From: Halocaridina rubra
Lineage: Eukaryota > Arthropoda > Malacostraca > Decapoda > Atyidae
Direction: 5' to 3'
NCBI GenBank assembly: GCA_037179515.1
Contig: JAXCGZ010019282.1
Location: 1-64,000 of the forward strand
Length of the DNA: 64,000 nucleotides
Part shown: in pieces, positions 1-15,000 of the stretch
Position numbering within the stretch: the stretch's first letter is position 1
How the letters are laid out: every line of letters starts with the position of its first letter
Program-made: the position numbers and the translations under genes
The notes under the pieces: model-generated
Databases searched by the model: none
Seen by the model: only the letters and a program-made list of their open reading frames with translations
What the model was told of the DNA's origin: nothing

Positions 1-375
1 ACAAGGTATCTAGAAATGCTATCTGGTTGGTTTCTCCCTATTCTAAAGTAAGCTTTATTTTACCCGTCTTGTCTACGCGGTTCAGATGCTGTGTTAGATG
101 GCTAGATTCGCTTTTCTTCATTACTTTCAAAATATAGTATACAAATAACCTCGAGAACTTCAGACGGCATCTGTCTACTGGAGCTGTTGCAATGTCTTCG
201 TTCTTGCAGAATTCCATGTACAAGTTGGATACAATTGCTGATACTGGGCTGCCTATAGCAACACCAAACTTCTGTTTGTAGTATATGTCCCTGAGGTGGA
301 AGTACATCGTTGTTAGCACAAACTCCAGTAATTCCATCAAGTCTTCATTCTTGTTTTCAAACCCTTGTCATTCAA
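1..375 (-). pseudogene. Penelope-like element reverse transcriptase fragment (dead)
   Basis: The minus strand reads an RT palm segment with an LLEFVLTT stretch, a YYKQKFGVAIGSPVSAIVSNLYME-type block (seen as KFGVAIGSPVS then NLYMEF), and a following HLTQHLNRVD segment. This arrangement is typical of Penelope-like RTs. Where the family carries its catalytic YVDD/FVDD, this copy reads FVYYIL, so both aspartates are tyrosines and the copy should be inactive. It is cut by the window edge, so its true length is unknown. It lies next to the first visible zinc-finger exon, presumably in an intron of that gene. Confidence 0.75.
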
Positions 376-426
376 TAAATGGTAATGAACATCTCTAGAC
401 TTATCATTCTCTTGTTTTTTCTTTAG

Positions 427-557
427 AAAATTTGGACGACTTCGATATAACTAAAGATTGTGTGCTAAAAGGACTAGAGCCAGATCCTGAGGGAGTGATG
501 AAAGGTGCAAATTCTTACAGACAGACTCTCGGAGATGATGAATTGAATGGTCAGGAG
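427..557 (+). CDS. Zinc-finger gene, first visible exon (acidic region)
   Basis: A polypyrimidine tract and TTTAG acceptor precede 427 and a GTAATT donor follows 557. The exon starts with two bases finishing an upstream codon, then 43 codons beginning [10 protein letters not shown] and ending NGQE. It is acidic with no zinc finger. It ends on a codon boundary, matching the next exon. Confidence 0.65.
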
Positions 558-3500
558 GTAATTATAGATTCAAATTATTTTTGCTTTTCTAATTTTTAAG
601 ATTTCAAATGAGCTTTGCAGTAATGACCTATGATGACATGATGTGTGTAACGAATTTGCTTTTCATTAAAAATGAAAGATATTTTTGCTTTCAAGGGATT
701 ACTGCTTCATATTTGTACAGTATACTGTTTTAAAACAGTATGTTGTAGGTATGCTTAAAAGTGCATAATGTTAATACATTGACATTTTACTATGCAAACG
801 TTGTTATTCAAATATATTAATAATGTTTTTCCTTTTAACTGTAATCAAGTGCCACATTTACAGGGAATAAAAACTGTTTATGTAATATTAGACACTACAT
901 ATTCTTTGACAGTGTGGAGTCACGGATAGCAGTAAAACTGGTGAGGATGGAACAAACCGTGGAATCCGTAGTGATGGTGAAAGCAGTACTTTGGTGGACA
1001 TTAAAATGGTTAATATAAAAAATTGAACTCTTTTCTATTATCATAGTCTCTGTTAAAAAGTTCATTAGAGGAACAGCAAGAAATAATGTATTAGTACTTC
1101 TTTTGTGACCTCATCTCTTGAAGTAGCTTAATAAGGTGGCCGGTTGTCACAGATTTAACACTATTTAAAATGTCTTTTGTTTCCTCAATAAGCTAATATG
1201 GTGTGTAGAATTAGCTTAAAAGCATTAGAAGCTCTGTAAAATCATTAAAAAATTTATCGTAAATAATTTTTAACTATTGTATGTTTTTATTTTTGATGGG
1301 GTTTAAAAGGTGTTGGGTGGTTTGGGATTTTTCCTAGTAATGAGATTAGTGTCCTCTGCTTTCCATTACTCATCCACTTTATCTCTTACTCTGTATTTCT
1401 ATATCTTTTTATGGCTATTGTCTCCAATAGTTCTATCTGTTTCTCTCACACTATGCAATTTTGCCTGTCTTTTGGGGCAGGGGAACTTGGAATCCCCGAC
1501 CCATCGTCTTTTTAAGCCAGCATAAAGTCTATAAACACTTAACTCTTATAACAGCCAGAGAAACTGTGTAGTGTTCCTAGTTCCTGTCTTTGGAGACTTG
1601 GATACAGCATGAGTTCCCATCAGTAAAACACTTGACATCTATTTCATTTCTTCGTTTTTGTCCTTCAAATACTCAGCTGAAGTGTACTTTATAACAAGCT
1701 TTGCTTCGTCAAGATCTTACCATCCTCCTCTCATTCATTTTACATGCTTTCATTTAATTCCTCAAACTGTGCAAACCTCATTTTTTTCAGTATTCTTCTA
1801 CGTCCAGTGATTTTCTGCATATTGTTTTCAAAATCTTACACTTTTACTCCTCACATTATTTATCTCTTTCCATAATACCTTATTTTTCTTGAATTTATGC
1901 AACAATTTTTCAATAGTCCTCATATTTATTTCATCTTCTTTTCTTTCTAACTGAATTTTCAATACTTCCTTTTGAACTTTTAGCTTGACTAAAGGCATCT
2001 TTTTTTTGCCGGTATCTTTCATAAGATACTTTGTTCTCACCCTTTCACCAAGTCTTTTAATATACTCGTTCCTTTACAAACTAATGCTTCACACACCTCC
2101 TTTTGACAACTTGCCACAAAATATATAATTCATTTTATTCTTTTTCCACATGCGTTTTATTTTCAGATATTCATTCTTCTTCTTCCACTCTCTCCATAAT
2201 ATCTCTTCTTATCCTCATAGTTTCCTTTTTTTTTTTTCTTTTTTTTTATCCCGTGGTTACTTACTTTCGTCCTCCCCTTATATACATAGCTATGACTTCT
2301 GACTCTTCCCCGTTTTCTTATATTTACTTGTGCTAAGAGTCTGCCATATCTATACCTGTGTCTCATGATATATATGTATACAGTCTCATCTTCCTGCAAT
2401 GTATTTTGCTATAATCTCTTTTTGCTAATTTACCTCGCTTGTCCATAAGTGCAGATGAATCACGTCTTTTTAAAAGGGTTTTTACTTATACCAAAGTAAT
2501 CTGTCAGCATTAATTTTCTGCCAACTTCTGTTTTTCAATTAAAAACTAAATTTCCATAGATTTTTTAACTACTTGTATAAATAATTTCTTTTTAAAGTCG
2601 TCACTAGTTTGAAAATTTCTCCATTAGTACCATTATCAACTTGTCATTTGCTGCTTAAGAAAAAACTTCCTTAAAAGTTTATAAAATTTCTGAATATTAA
2701 AAATGATTGCCTTCCATTCTTTTGCAAGAAGATGTTAATACAGAAATATGCTATATTTTAAGGACTTATCACCTTTGAAATTCCAGAATTGATAGAGGCT
2801 AATTACTCTGAGGAACATAGAAGTTTAAAATTGTAATATGGAAATATTTCATGGTCTACTAAAGATTTATTTCACACATTTAAGTATGTCAGCAGTTTCA
2901 ATATCTCAACAGGAATACCAGCCCAAGATACCCGTCAGATGCTATGTGTGCAAAAGTACTTTTGATCATTCAGGGGACCTAGAAATTCACTGCTTGGAAG
3001 CCCATCAGTTAAAAGAGGCTCAGTCTATGTGTCTTCATTGCCCTCAAAAGTTCAACAAAATCTCATCTGTGTCCTCCCACCTAAGGAGAAAACATAAGGA
3101 CTCCCTTGAGAGGTAACTTCATTTGTGTAAGAAAAGTGGATGAAGAAATAACTTGAGAACTTTTTTTTGTTAATTCAGTAAGTGAGAGATGTCCTTGAAG
3201 TGACTGTTATTTTACTTCAGGGAAAGAGAGGTGATCTAGAGCAATCACAATTAATTATTTTGTTATGAGTTTCCTCATACATGGAACTCACCATTAAATA
3301 TCAACTCTGATAATCCAAATGCTTAGAACATTCCTTATAGGAATTACTAAATAGTGTAGTTGATAGCTATTATAAAACTACCTTTAACCTGCTTTGGGAA
3401 TGTCATAATAATAGACATTCTTTTGCTCAACATTTTTTTGTGCTCGCCGTGGCACAGTGGTAGCATCGGCCTTTTCAAGGTGTCAAGTCGAGGGTTCGTG

Positions 3501-6500
3501 GCCTGTCACTGTCTAAGGTTAGAAGGACATTAACTCAGGGTAATGATCACATCTTCCTAAACCAAAGTTCTTTACAAGAAGGCACTGACCTAGCCCTTAT
3601 TAAAAAACGGAGTACGTGACATAAAACCGATCACATCTTTTCCTTGACATTCAAATCTTTGGAGTCACATCATTTTCAAGAATACAGGCTGCTTAAGACA
3701 AATATATTAGGATAATATTCATTCCACATGTCTTGCCATTTCCTGCCAGATTCAGCAAGATGGTAACAAGCGAATTAATCATTCATAAGCACTTTGTAAA
3801 ATATGACTGTGACTCAGTTCTTGCCTAGGCAGATCATAAAATGAGACATCAGGTTAACATGCTTTGCTATAATATAGGAAGATAGACTCTATACCGTATT
3901 AGTACAAGCCAGACAGTCTATCTTTTGCATAGATATGCCTTTCTTAGAGGTCAAGACCTCTCCAGGGTAAGGCCTGAGCACTTGCCATCCCTGCATCTAT
4001 TTCTTAGCCTAACTGTAGTTTATGTACTTGGTTAACTCTACCTATAAATTTATTCCATGAATTTCTTATTGTCCATCCTCAATAGATTTCTGACCAGCTA
4101 ATCGGTCAGTACCTCTCTTACTATGGAACTTTCAGTAGCCACAAAAACTTATTTCTTTTATACTCTCTCTCTCTTCCAGGTTGAGTCATCTGACTTCACA
4201 ATGTCTTCTAAGACACTTCAATTTCAGCACTTCAGGTTCCTTTTCTTCATCAGCATTCAGTGCTCATTACTCATTACTATTCAGTACAGTACTGGAGGAG
4301 CAATGTTCATTGACATGGTCCAATTGTACCTTGCCTCGATCTGGATCTATCTCTCCCCTCTGTAGCTACACCCCTCTCTCTACTCTATGTATCGTCCCCA
4401 TATCCTCATATCATTTGATCTGTATCTCAAACCATACATTGATCATACATTCAAATTACTCAACCAACTATCTCTACTCTATATCACCACCATATTCGTT
4501 TTACTCATGGTAGTTGAATATTTAAATTTTGCAAGGTTTTTAGGTGTACTGTAATATCAGCTTTGCTCTTCATATTCTTAACAGAATAATGTGATGTACT
4601 TTTAGATTTTCTCACTATAGAGTAATGCATTACCCAAACTTTTAATGAAGATTACATCCGTATTGTTTTATCATTTGGAATATAGTACTTAAGTTTAGCT
4701 AAACTAGTCTATACCATTTATTTTATTGCTGTATAAGTGTGGAATGTTTGCATGGCTAATAAAAACTTCAGGTGAAGGTTTAAAATTTCCACGCACAATT
4801 TTTGTGTATTATTATTATTTTATTTCTCAGTTGACGAGGTCAGTGTTACTTTCACATTTATTAATATGATTTCTCTCTGTACTTGAGCTCAATTCTGATT
4901 TCATAGGTGCCCCGAGTGTAAGAAACCCTATTCATCTTATTACTTGTGGACTCGCCACATGTTAGTTCACTCAGACATGCGACCATTTACGTGCACTGAA
5001 TGCGATAAAAAGTTCAAAAGTAGAGGCGAGCTAAACGATCATAAAAAAATTCACAAGCCTTCTGAAGAACGATACACTCACTGTTGTGAAGTTTGTGGGA
5101 AAAGGTGAGTATATCCTAAATTGTATATTCCTTACATTTAGTGTCTTATGATTTTGTATTTAGAATCATCTGTTTTGTCACCTACTTTTATTCTAGGAAA
5201 AATAAATTTCAGTTGCAGTCTTCCCTCTCTTTTCAATTGTTGCCTTTATAATGGCTTCAGCAGACTATATCATCATGTTGAAAGAAAAGATATTGTGAGG
5301 TCATCACTACTTTTTTTATTTTTCAGTGTACTGTATAATAATATTATCCTCAGTGCTGGAAGAAAAAAATCCACAATGTACTCCTTATATGTTTTAGGAA
5401 GTGACCAATAGGAGTAAGAGAATAGGGAACTGCTGGTCTATCTCACCCTGAATCATTTTCTTGCCAGAAAACAGTTGTTAGAAGAGACAAGAATGGATAG
5501 GGCATATAGAAGCCCCTGCTCTCTCAATTATTTTGTTGCAGTTATGGCCACCCTGCTATAATCAGCAGTATTATGCCATAGGATAGGGAGAAACTGAATT
5601 TTATGCTAGGTATATCCATTAGTCGTATTATATTACAATGTGAAAGTGGTAATATTTGATGAAATTACAGTACTTTGTATTTGAAATATTCCAGGATATT
5701 GTGCATCAACATTTAATGTGGCTTTATTTTTGTTTACTTTTAGGTTTACTCAGAAAGGCAATTTAGACAGCCATTTGAAAGTACACACCGGAGCGCGACA
5801 TTTTACGTGTGAATTTTGCGGGAAGACCTTTTCTCAGCGATGCAACATGGAGGAACACAGAAGAATTCACACTGGAGAGAAGCCCTTCTCCTGTGATTTA
5901 TGCGGTGTAAGGTAATGAAAAGCTATTGGGAAGTGACCTGTCTGTCTTACTGTGTATATTTCTGTATGTATTGATAAATTTTCATCACGACAATTTACCA
6001 CTTTAGAATTGGAGTAATTCCTTTTTGGGCAGGCTTGGAGCATGGCAGTAATGTAAATCCTGAGGTGCTTTTTATTTTTTTCCAGTAAGATTGCAGTTAC
6101 AAAAGCATGCCAGTGACACCCAAACTTCTTTTATTTATACTTAAATATCAACATTACGAGAGTTATGGCACTATTTGGCATATGATGTCATTCTTTGTTG
6201 AAACACTCAAATATTTTAATTGGGATGTCAGCTTGTGTTCTTGTCCAGTCTGTATATGCAAACGAACATATTCTGATTATTGTGATATATATTTCATGGA
6301 TCCTATGCTGCATACTGTTGCAGTACGAAAAGTCATAAAATTTTCCTTCCTGTTGCTACAATAGAATGCTTCTGTCAATATTTGATATTATCCATTCCTT
6401 AAAACAAATTTCAAATTAAAATGCTTATGATTATTCTTGAGAAATTAGTTTCAGTGAACATATATTGCAGAACTTATAGAGTATATTTTCTTTTCATCCT

Positions 6501-9500
6501 CGTTGGATTAACCCCCCTGAAAGCAGCAAGGTTTCTACAGCTAACCTTTCCAAATAAAAAGACTAAACAGAGCTGTATCATATTCCGTGCATGCAAACCA
6601 TTATATAATTCTTTTTGTTCTGTGACATTGAAAAAATATTGAGGGAAGAAGGGATTACCAGCACTTCACTCTCCTATTGCTTCTAGTCACCTCTTACGAC
6701 ATGCAGTGCATACTGGAGAAGAATTCTCTCTCCCCCTCCGTCAATTTATGGTACTGTAATAATGTCTGAATTCCTTCCCTAGTACTTCCTGAAAATTATG
6801 TATTCTACTGGCTGTCAGAACGATGTTGTTCTACTAGTCTAAGTTAGTGTTCGGATTTCTCTTCTCTGTTACATGTATTTCATTAATACGTTTTACTTCC
6901 TTATCTTTTACCTTTCTTACTTTATACCCTGCTCTTTACATATTTGTTATATCTTTCACTATATTTTAGTACTGTATCTCATCAGAGACTTCTTTATAGT
7001 TTCATTATTTCTTATTTCTCTTTTGTCTATATATTTTCAGGTTCTCAAGACAAGGACAACTTTCAACCCACCGGAAGATGCACACCGGAGAAAAGCCCCA
7101 CAAATGCAGGTTTTGCGAAAAGGAATTCCTTCGCCTGGAAGTTCTGCGGAAGCACGAGAACGTGCACACTAACACGAGACCGTACAAATGCAGTTATTGT
7201 GATAAACGTTTCAGGTTAGTTTAAAGGAGAGCAGATATTATTTGAAATTTATAGTATGTTTGGCTCATTACCTAGGGTATGCAGTAATGATTGTTTAATT
7301 ACATCATGTATTTGTTTCATGTACACTATGTAACTAAAGGCCAGGAATCCACAACCTGCCAAACAGGGTCATCCTTTTTTGTAATGTCAGTTTTCTCATT
7401 CACTGTGAACCCATAGTAACCTTTACAGGGTTGGTAAAGAAGCCATTTCCAAGGATCCAATACTCACCTGAAAAAAAGGTTGAAAGACACAGCTTACACA
7501 AAAGCTTTACCATATTATCCAACCTGTTCATTTATTGTTCTTTTGTAATTTTTTGGCAATACTTCACCAGTGTTAAGTTTTCTCATTATAAATAATGCCT
7601 AGTTCTGTCAAGAGATCTCCAAGTCTAATGTACCTTCGGGGAGAAAAAGTTACTTTTACTAGTTTATCATCCTTGAGACCATACACATCCAGTTTTAAAT
7701 TGGCAGCATTCCTGTGCTTCTTCCCAGTGAGCCCCTTTTTATTGCTATAGTGTCCAAATATTTCAAGTAGGATTGAACCACTGATTTATCTTGTCATATT
7801 GTAGAAAGCAGTTAATGAATGAAATATTCACTCGTCTTAACATTTGGTTGTCTTTTGTTTATGCTTTAGCACAATTCCTTTATGGATGAAAATTATTACT
7901 GACATACTCACCTGATATTTTTCAATTAGTACATGCCATAGCCTAGTTTCATCAAGGATATAGAATTTGTTTTTCCGTGAATAGTGCCTTCTCCCACTGT
8001 GGCTAAGTTGGTAGTGTGAGCGATTTTGATTTGTCAAGTCGTCGATGAGACACCCACCACAGTCTGAGAATAGAAAGGGCATTTGCTCTGGGCAATGATC
8101 ACACTGCCAAAACTAAAGTCCTTCGAAAGAAGACACCGTTTTTGCCCTGAATATTTATGCACTCCGTGACGTAAAACCGGATCAGTGCTCTCTTTCACCA
8201 CAGTCATCGAATTGTCGCAAGACTTTTGCTAGAGGTCAAAGGGAACATTGAACACTCTCTCCAGTGTGTTGCTGGGACGAGGCCCATGTTAAAAGGGTCA
8301 CGAAGATATATGGCTGGTCCCATGGGACTCGGCATCTGGCGTCAAGTACCTCAAGAGGGTGTGAGATATAAACAAGTCCTTTATTCCCAATACCACACAC
8401 GAACATTTGACCTATATGTATGTAGTGACTTGGGGAGATACCCAATGGCAGTAGACAATTGCCACCCTCTCCTTTGCAATAGGCTTGTTGAAATAGCTCC
8501 TCCCAAAGATAGGAGGGACTCCACTTCGAACCTGGAGTTGATTTGCAGGACTGGATATCACTTGAGTTCATTGGCAGGACTGGATGTCAAGCCACGCCCT
8601 GCCCTTGGGGTATTTCAAGAACCACCCAGGGCAGACACAGTGAGTTAGAGACCGGGCCTTGCCAGCAGCAGAGTTAACACAGTACAGCTGAGTTAGCCTC
8701 CCCCTTTTGGGGTGGGACTTAGGAATTAGTCGTGACAGGAACTGTAGTAATAGGAGCTCTGAGTACATAGATGTTAAATAAGAATAAAGCAATATAAAGA
8801 AGATGTTTTTCACCAACCACGCTACCATAATTATAACTTGTATAAAATAGAAATCTCCCGACATATTTGGTGTCATCAGGTGGAACAGTAACCCCACTAT
8901 ACTACAAAACGGGTGACAAGCAGTGAGATAACCCAGTCATCCTACAATTTGGTGACACTCGGAGGGACACTATCTTACAAATTGGTGTCATTAGATGGGA
9001 TAACAAATCCTACATCAGTTAGTTATACGACAAATTTGGTGAACAGCTCGGGATCAATCCACGCCGATACTTTACCGAAGAGAAAGAAGAAAAAAATATA
9101 TAGCATCTATGGAAGAAAAGTACAAGTGAAGAAACTTCAAGACGCTTACCAGCAGTGAGAGAGTGACACCGAGAAAGTCAGAGCTCCCCCTTCACTTACA
9201 GTATCATATTATGAGATCCAGCCACTCTCCCCCGCCTCCGTATTGGCAAGGCCCTCCCCAGCAGTAAAAGTATCAACGAGAGTATTCATGGAAGTCACCG
9301 TCGCACTGAGCCAAAGTGTGACCGGGGCATTGAGTGAAAATGCCCATTACAAGAAGTATAAGTTGCCAGATCCGACCAAGAAGATGGCGATTCGTCGATT
9401 TTACTCGAGAGATGGAGAATTGGACGGGAACCTCCAGCGCCCAGAAAGGAAAACCCCCTCCTTCCTTGCCTTCTGCCATGAAGTTTTTCAGGACCACCTC

Positions 9501-11962
9501 CTTAAAATAGCTAAGTACTTGTGATCTGTATCCAGTGAGTAATGGGACAATTATTAAAAGAAATTGAGGTCGGTGGACGCCGCCATTTTATCTTGTAGTT
9601 ATGCTTTGACTCAGCCAACCCGCCTATAAGGGGTGTGGCGCTTAATAAGTTGATAAAAGTAGAATTTCTGTACCCATTACTAACACGGATAATTTGTACT
9701 AATAGCTATAAGCAGTAATAAACTCCATTTTTGTTATAATTTGAGTAATATAAAGAAATTGCGTTGGAAGTGTGTTCCATTTATTTGTATTAATGCTTAG
9801 ATTGAATTTTAAGAACGCGAATGTATCGATTTTTAATTGACAAATTTAACGCACGTGAAATCACTATTACAGTATATTAATTTCTTAAGTGTAAGAATTA
9901 TAGTGAGTAATATACGTGAAATCTGTTTTTAAGGTTTTTTCTTTTTTTGTTTGTTTTTTCTCCGCGGGAGGAATGTTTTAGCGAAAGAAAGACATAAATG
10001 ACAGATCGTTCTTTTTGTGTTATGATGATAGGGAATTAATATTACGATACGTGTGTGGCATGTTTTTTTGAAGAATAAGAAATTTCGTGATATTAGTTAG
10101 AGATGAGTTTTTTAATTTCACGCTATGCAGGTGAAAGTAAGAGTAAATTAGAGTAATTTGTGCTGTCCTAGAATAGGGAAGGTTTTTCAGTGTCACCCAA
10201 ACGTAGCTTCAAGGGAGTAGAATGTTTGTTTGTTCGTTAGAATGGGACCTAGGACTGGTGAGGCAGTCTGTGACCGTGCGGCCCAACCGAGATTTCACCC
10301 TTACTCTTCTTCAGAGAGATCGGGAAAGGGAAACCAACATTGTAAATTAAAGGGAATTTTACAGAAAGGGGACGATTGTTTTGTAAGTGATGCAGCGAGT
10401 GAGGCAGAGAATGAGTATGAATGACTGGGGGTATAATGGGGGGTTGCTCTAGGGGGTGAAATCGCGGAAAGCACCGTTAGGAAGCACGATTGGGGAGTCT
10501 CTGCGAGGGTCGTTCCCCTGCTCCGCCAGGTTCTTCTGCACGCCATATCAGAGTATTTTTATGGGAGGTGATGTGCGAGGGATATTTTTGAGAAAATGAT
10601 TCTCCACCTGCCCAGATATGGTTGAGATGCCAAGTTTGTTTTATTTTTTTTTGTCCCCTACTCCGCCAATGAGATTATTATTCGATTTCCGAGAGATTCC
10701 AAGATAGATATTACGTGATAAAGGACGTGAATCTATGAATGATTCTGTATTTTCTTTGCTAGCTGCAGTATATGCATTATTTGTCTGAAGAGATATGTTA
10801 GATTTATAAAATAAAACTTTGCGAGTTTTAGCCATGATAATGTTTATAAAAATTATTTCAGCTTGGTCATAAAGAAAGAGTGAGAGCTGACACGAAATGA
10901 CAACAAGAATGTTACACAGTTGTATCCCGTATTTGAGAGAGCAGAAGTTGATCCAGAAGCCAAAAGAACAGGGGAGAAAACAGCGCCCACATGCGCACCC
11001 CCGTAAAAGCAAACAGACAGAACAGTTATAAGTCGAACTTCTCCCTGTTCTGGAGGAAATTCTGTTGTTTAGTAATTTAAATAAGTTAAATTCGAGATAG
11101 TAAAAGAATATATATATTTTCTGTTTGAATTGTTCATGTACAACTCCTTATGAGATTTTGAAACTTAAGCAAAATGCATTCTTTACTGTTGCTAATGAAA
11201 TATACTTTTTGTTTTTATTATTACATACACAGGGACAGACTTTTTATATTTTTTCAGATTCCCGTTTTTGTTATATAGTTCTTTTTGTATTGAAGAAATC
11301 TTTAAAGTCTTAATTAAAGAGTTTTGAAAACGATTATCTAGAGATAATTATTGTTAATCTCTATTATTGTTGTGAATTTAAAATTATAATTGAGCTAATT
11401 AATATAATTGAGATTCTCTGAGATTATATGTTGAGTTTTAAATTTAAAAATTTATAATACTTAAGTCATTATAAGAAGTTGTTAAGAAAAAGATATTTGT
11501 GCTTTTGTTGATAGTAGTAGAGATATTGTCACATATGATTGTAATATTTTGCTTTAATTTCATCAGGGATATGTTGCCTTTTAGAGAGTGTGCTTCGACT
11601 CAACCCTCTGATTTATAGCAAGAAAAATATTGTCATTATAGACAAAGATGTGTATGCTGTTACAGTAAAGTCCTTATCAAGATTAAACAGAAAGGAATGG
11701 ATTTATGCTTCGACAGTTCTGCAGTTGTACACTAAGTTCTTTTTGCTTTTGTTTTTGTTAATGAGGGAATGAGAATAGCCGCTGACAATAAACGTAAAAC
11801 TCTATCGATAGTCATTCCTAAAGTTTGTTCACTTCCATTTATTTATTATTTTATTTTTAGAAATACTCTGCGATGATTTTTTTTATTTTCAGTACAAGTA
11901 AAAGAAAGAGGCCAGTCTCAGCTGACACATGGGTGGAAACCGCAACGTATTTCAAGGTCGCC

Positions 11963-12059
<97 letters not shown>

Positions 12060-15000
12060 CCTCCCTCCCTCCCTCCCTCCCTCCCCCCTCCCTCCCCCCT
12101 CCTACCTTTCCCTCGACTCTGAGCCTGACAGAGGCTCCTTTCGATGCTAAAAGAATGTAGCCGTCTTTGATTTTTTTTTGTGTTTTTTTCCAGCGAAGCT
12201 AGGCGATAATTGTGCCTGCATTTTATTGCAGTCGATAGATTGTTGCATGCTGTTATTGCATAAATACTGATAAGACATCGGTAGTACCGCCATTTGCATA
12301 AATATTTTTGCCACATGTCGCAACTGTTTAGAGAATAGATAGAACTCCCATTGACAAACTGTGGAGCCAGCGAGTTGCCACTTATGCTCTATATATATAC
12401 ATAGATTATGACAGCAGGAATTTAAATAGTAAAAGAGACTGTGTTAGAATGAGCATTACTATGAAATATAAGTATAGAACTCTGTTCTTACTTCTGAATG
12501 CCAGTCTCCATTGTATATATATTGATATTTCTGATTTAGTATGTTTATTTTTATTGTTTATTATTCTTATTTTGATCATGATTATTAGTAATGTTATTAT
12601 GTTGACTGATATTGTTGCTATCTCTCAATGGCCTGTTGCTAACTATTATTTTTGAAATGAAATCAGCAGTAACCTGATGATTTGTATCTTTCATCTGAAT
12701 TCATACTTGATGTTACTGTAGCCACCGCTAATAAGAATATTTCTTTAGTGGCTTTTCTCAGCATTTAGTGATTGTTCTTTTTGATGTCTATAGTAGAGTA
12801 ATGCTATGTAGCCGTTTCTCAGCTAAGCCCTAAGTATCTTGGAATAATAATCTAGTTGTGTAGACACATACCTTCCATTACCACCCTATTCCTAGGCAGC
12901 CCCGACCTGCAAGTTCTGAAAGTCTTTAGATTTTGTCCGCTCAGACAAGTCCCTAGTGCCCATTGAATAGAGATTGCAATCACTTGCAGTTGCAGGGGAG
13001 GCAAAGTATAGCCTCGATTACCAACGTATGGCCATTGTTGGTACCCTGAAGTCATAGGGAACCTTTCTTACAACTGTAGTAGTGACATAGGTTCAAATTT
13101 TCATCCCGAGGTCTGCTTCGAAGGTACGTGTGGATTGCCGTACGGAAGAGAAATCGCTGTGACGTTGCAGGTCTCCTGCGTGGTGGTCTTAGTCAAGATC
13201 GGCCGAGGGCGGGACGAGAAAGCCAGGCTGGAAGGATTAGAAAGGTGCATCGATCGCTTCCTCTTTGTCTTGCCTATCTTGGAAATGGAGATAATTTATG
13301 GTAACAAACCTGGGCCTGCAGCAAGGACGGCGGGGGAGTGAAAAAATGAAATCCCAGAGAGAAACCGTGGAATCGCGCCTAGCAAGAATTCATGAGCAAG
13401 GGAAAGAAAGAAATAAAACTTTTAAACTACTTTAAAAAGCCATGTAAACGAATTGATGAAATCCCAGAGAGAAAGAAGGGTATTTAAAAATCCCTTATTA
13501 GTTGTTGGAAAGAACAACCCACGCTTTAGAACTGAAAAAATGAGAAAGAAAAGGTCCCCTTTTATTACTTGGTTTACGTAGTTTTAAGATAATTTTAAGC
13601 GACAACTCAGAGACTCCCTTAAAGATAGTTTTGAATAAGTGCCATTGATAAATTGTATGATTTGCACTAAGATTAATAAGTTGTTTTTCTGCTTAAATAA
13701 TATTAGTGTTTTGTTTTAGCATTATTATTTTTTGAATTATGATTTAATCTTTGTGTTCATTAAGTTCTCATATTAATTTGTCTCTGAATAGTAATTGCAT
13801 ATTGAAATAGTAAATGTTTTGTCTTTACTCATAGTAACAAATGTTTTGTTTCAGGAGTAGTTTTTAAGGCTTAATTTTAAGATAAATCAATGCCCATAAT
13901 AATGATAGGAGTAGAAAGTATAAGATAAGGTTTCTTATAGAAATTACTATTGATGTTATGGTCTATTGCATTTTACATGTTTATACATGCTAATACTCTA
14001 CTTAATTTGTTTGCTAATGTTCTACATGATATATATTTTTACTGTAACTAACTCAATTTTGTCTTTTGAAGAAACGAGAGAAGTAGATGAATTAATGTTA
14101 TGATCTAAACTGACTTTTGATCTTAATTAATGTTTGTTATTAGTTACTCACTGAAATCATACTGATTAAGGTTACTTTTGTTTAAATATAAGAATATGTT
14201 TGTATTAAAGATTTCCAACAAGGAAATAGACTCTGCATGCTCTAGTTGTCTGTAGATTTACTTTAAAAGAAAGAAAGAAAAAAAAATCATTAATATATAT
14301 ATGCTATGTTCGTGTAAACTGTTTAGAGTTCATAGAAATAGGATTTCTTAGATAATAGCTTAAATAATTCGGCCCCGTTTTTATTGTAAACAAATATTAG
14401 TTTAGGATGATGAAACTGAAATAAGAGATATTTCAGTGTAGTGGGGAGGGATGTCGCAAGACTTTTGCTAGAGGTCAAAGGGAACATTGAACACTCTCTC
14501 CAGTGTTTTGCTGGGACGAGGCCCATGTTAAAAGGGTCACGAAGATATATGGCTGGTCCCATGGGACTCGGCATCTGGCGTCAAGTACCTCAAGAGGGTG
14601 TGAGATATAAACAAGTCCTTTATTCCCAATACCACACACGAACATTTGACCTATATGTATGTAGTGACTTGGGGAGATACCCAATGGCAGTAGACAATTG
14701 CCACCCTCTCCTTTGCAATAGGCTTGTTGAAATAGCTCCTCCCAAAGATAGGAGGGACTCCACTTCGAACCTGGAGTTGATTTGCAGGACTGGATATCAC
14801 TTGAGTTCATTGGCAGGACTGGATGTCAAGCCACGCCCTGCCCTTGGGGTATTTCAAGAACCACCCAGGGCAGACACAGTGAGTTAGAGACTGGGCCTTG
14901 CCAGCAGCAGAGTTAACACAGAACAGCTGCGTTAGCCCCCCCCTTTTGGGGTGGGACTCAGGAATTAGTCGTGACAGGAACTGTAGTAATAGGAGCTCTG

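Noticed and set aside
8226..8648. 140-codon open frame, nearly identical at 14441-14887, and reverse frames in the same place
   Set aside because: It lies within the 820-bp LTRs. Its conservation is explained by the recent duplication of LTRs at transposition, and no domain is recognisable.
9243..9524. 93-codon frame in the LTR element as a possible gag
   Set aside because: No Cys-His knuckle or recognisable capsid motif; length fits chance in a 5.4-kb stretch.
11873..12316. Ser-Leu/Pro and Arg-Glu rich open frames
   Set aside because: Translation of the (CT)n and (CCCT)n microsatellite inside the LTR element.
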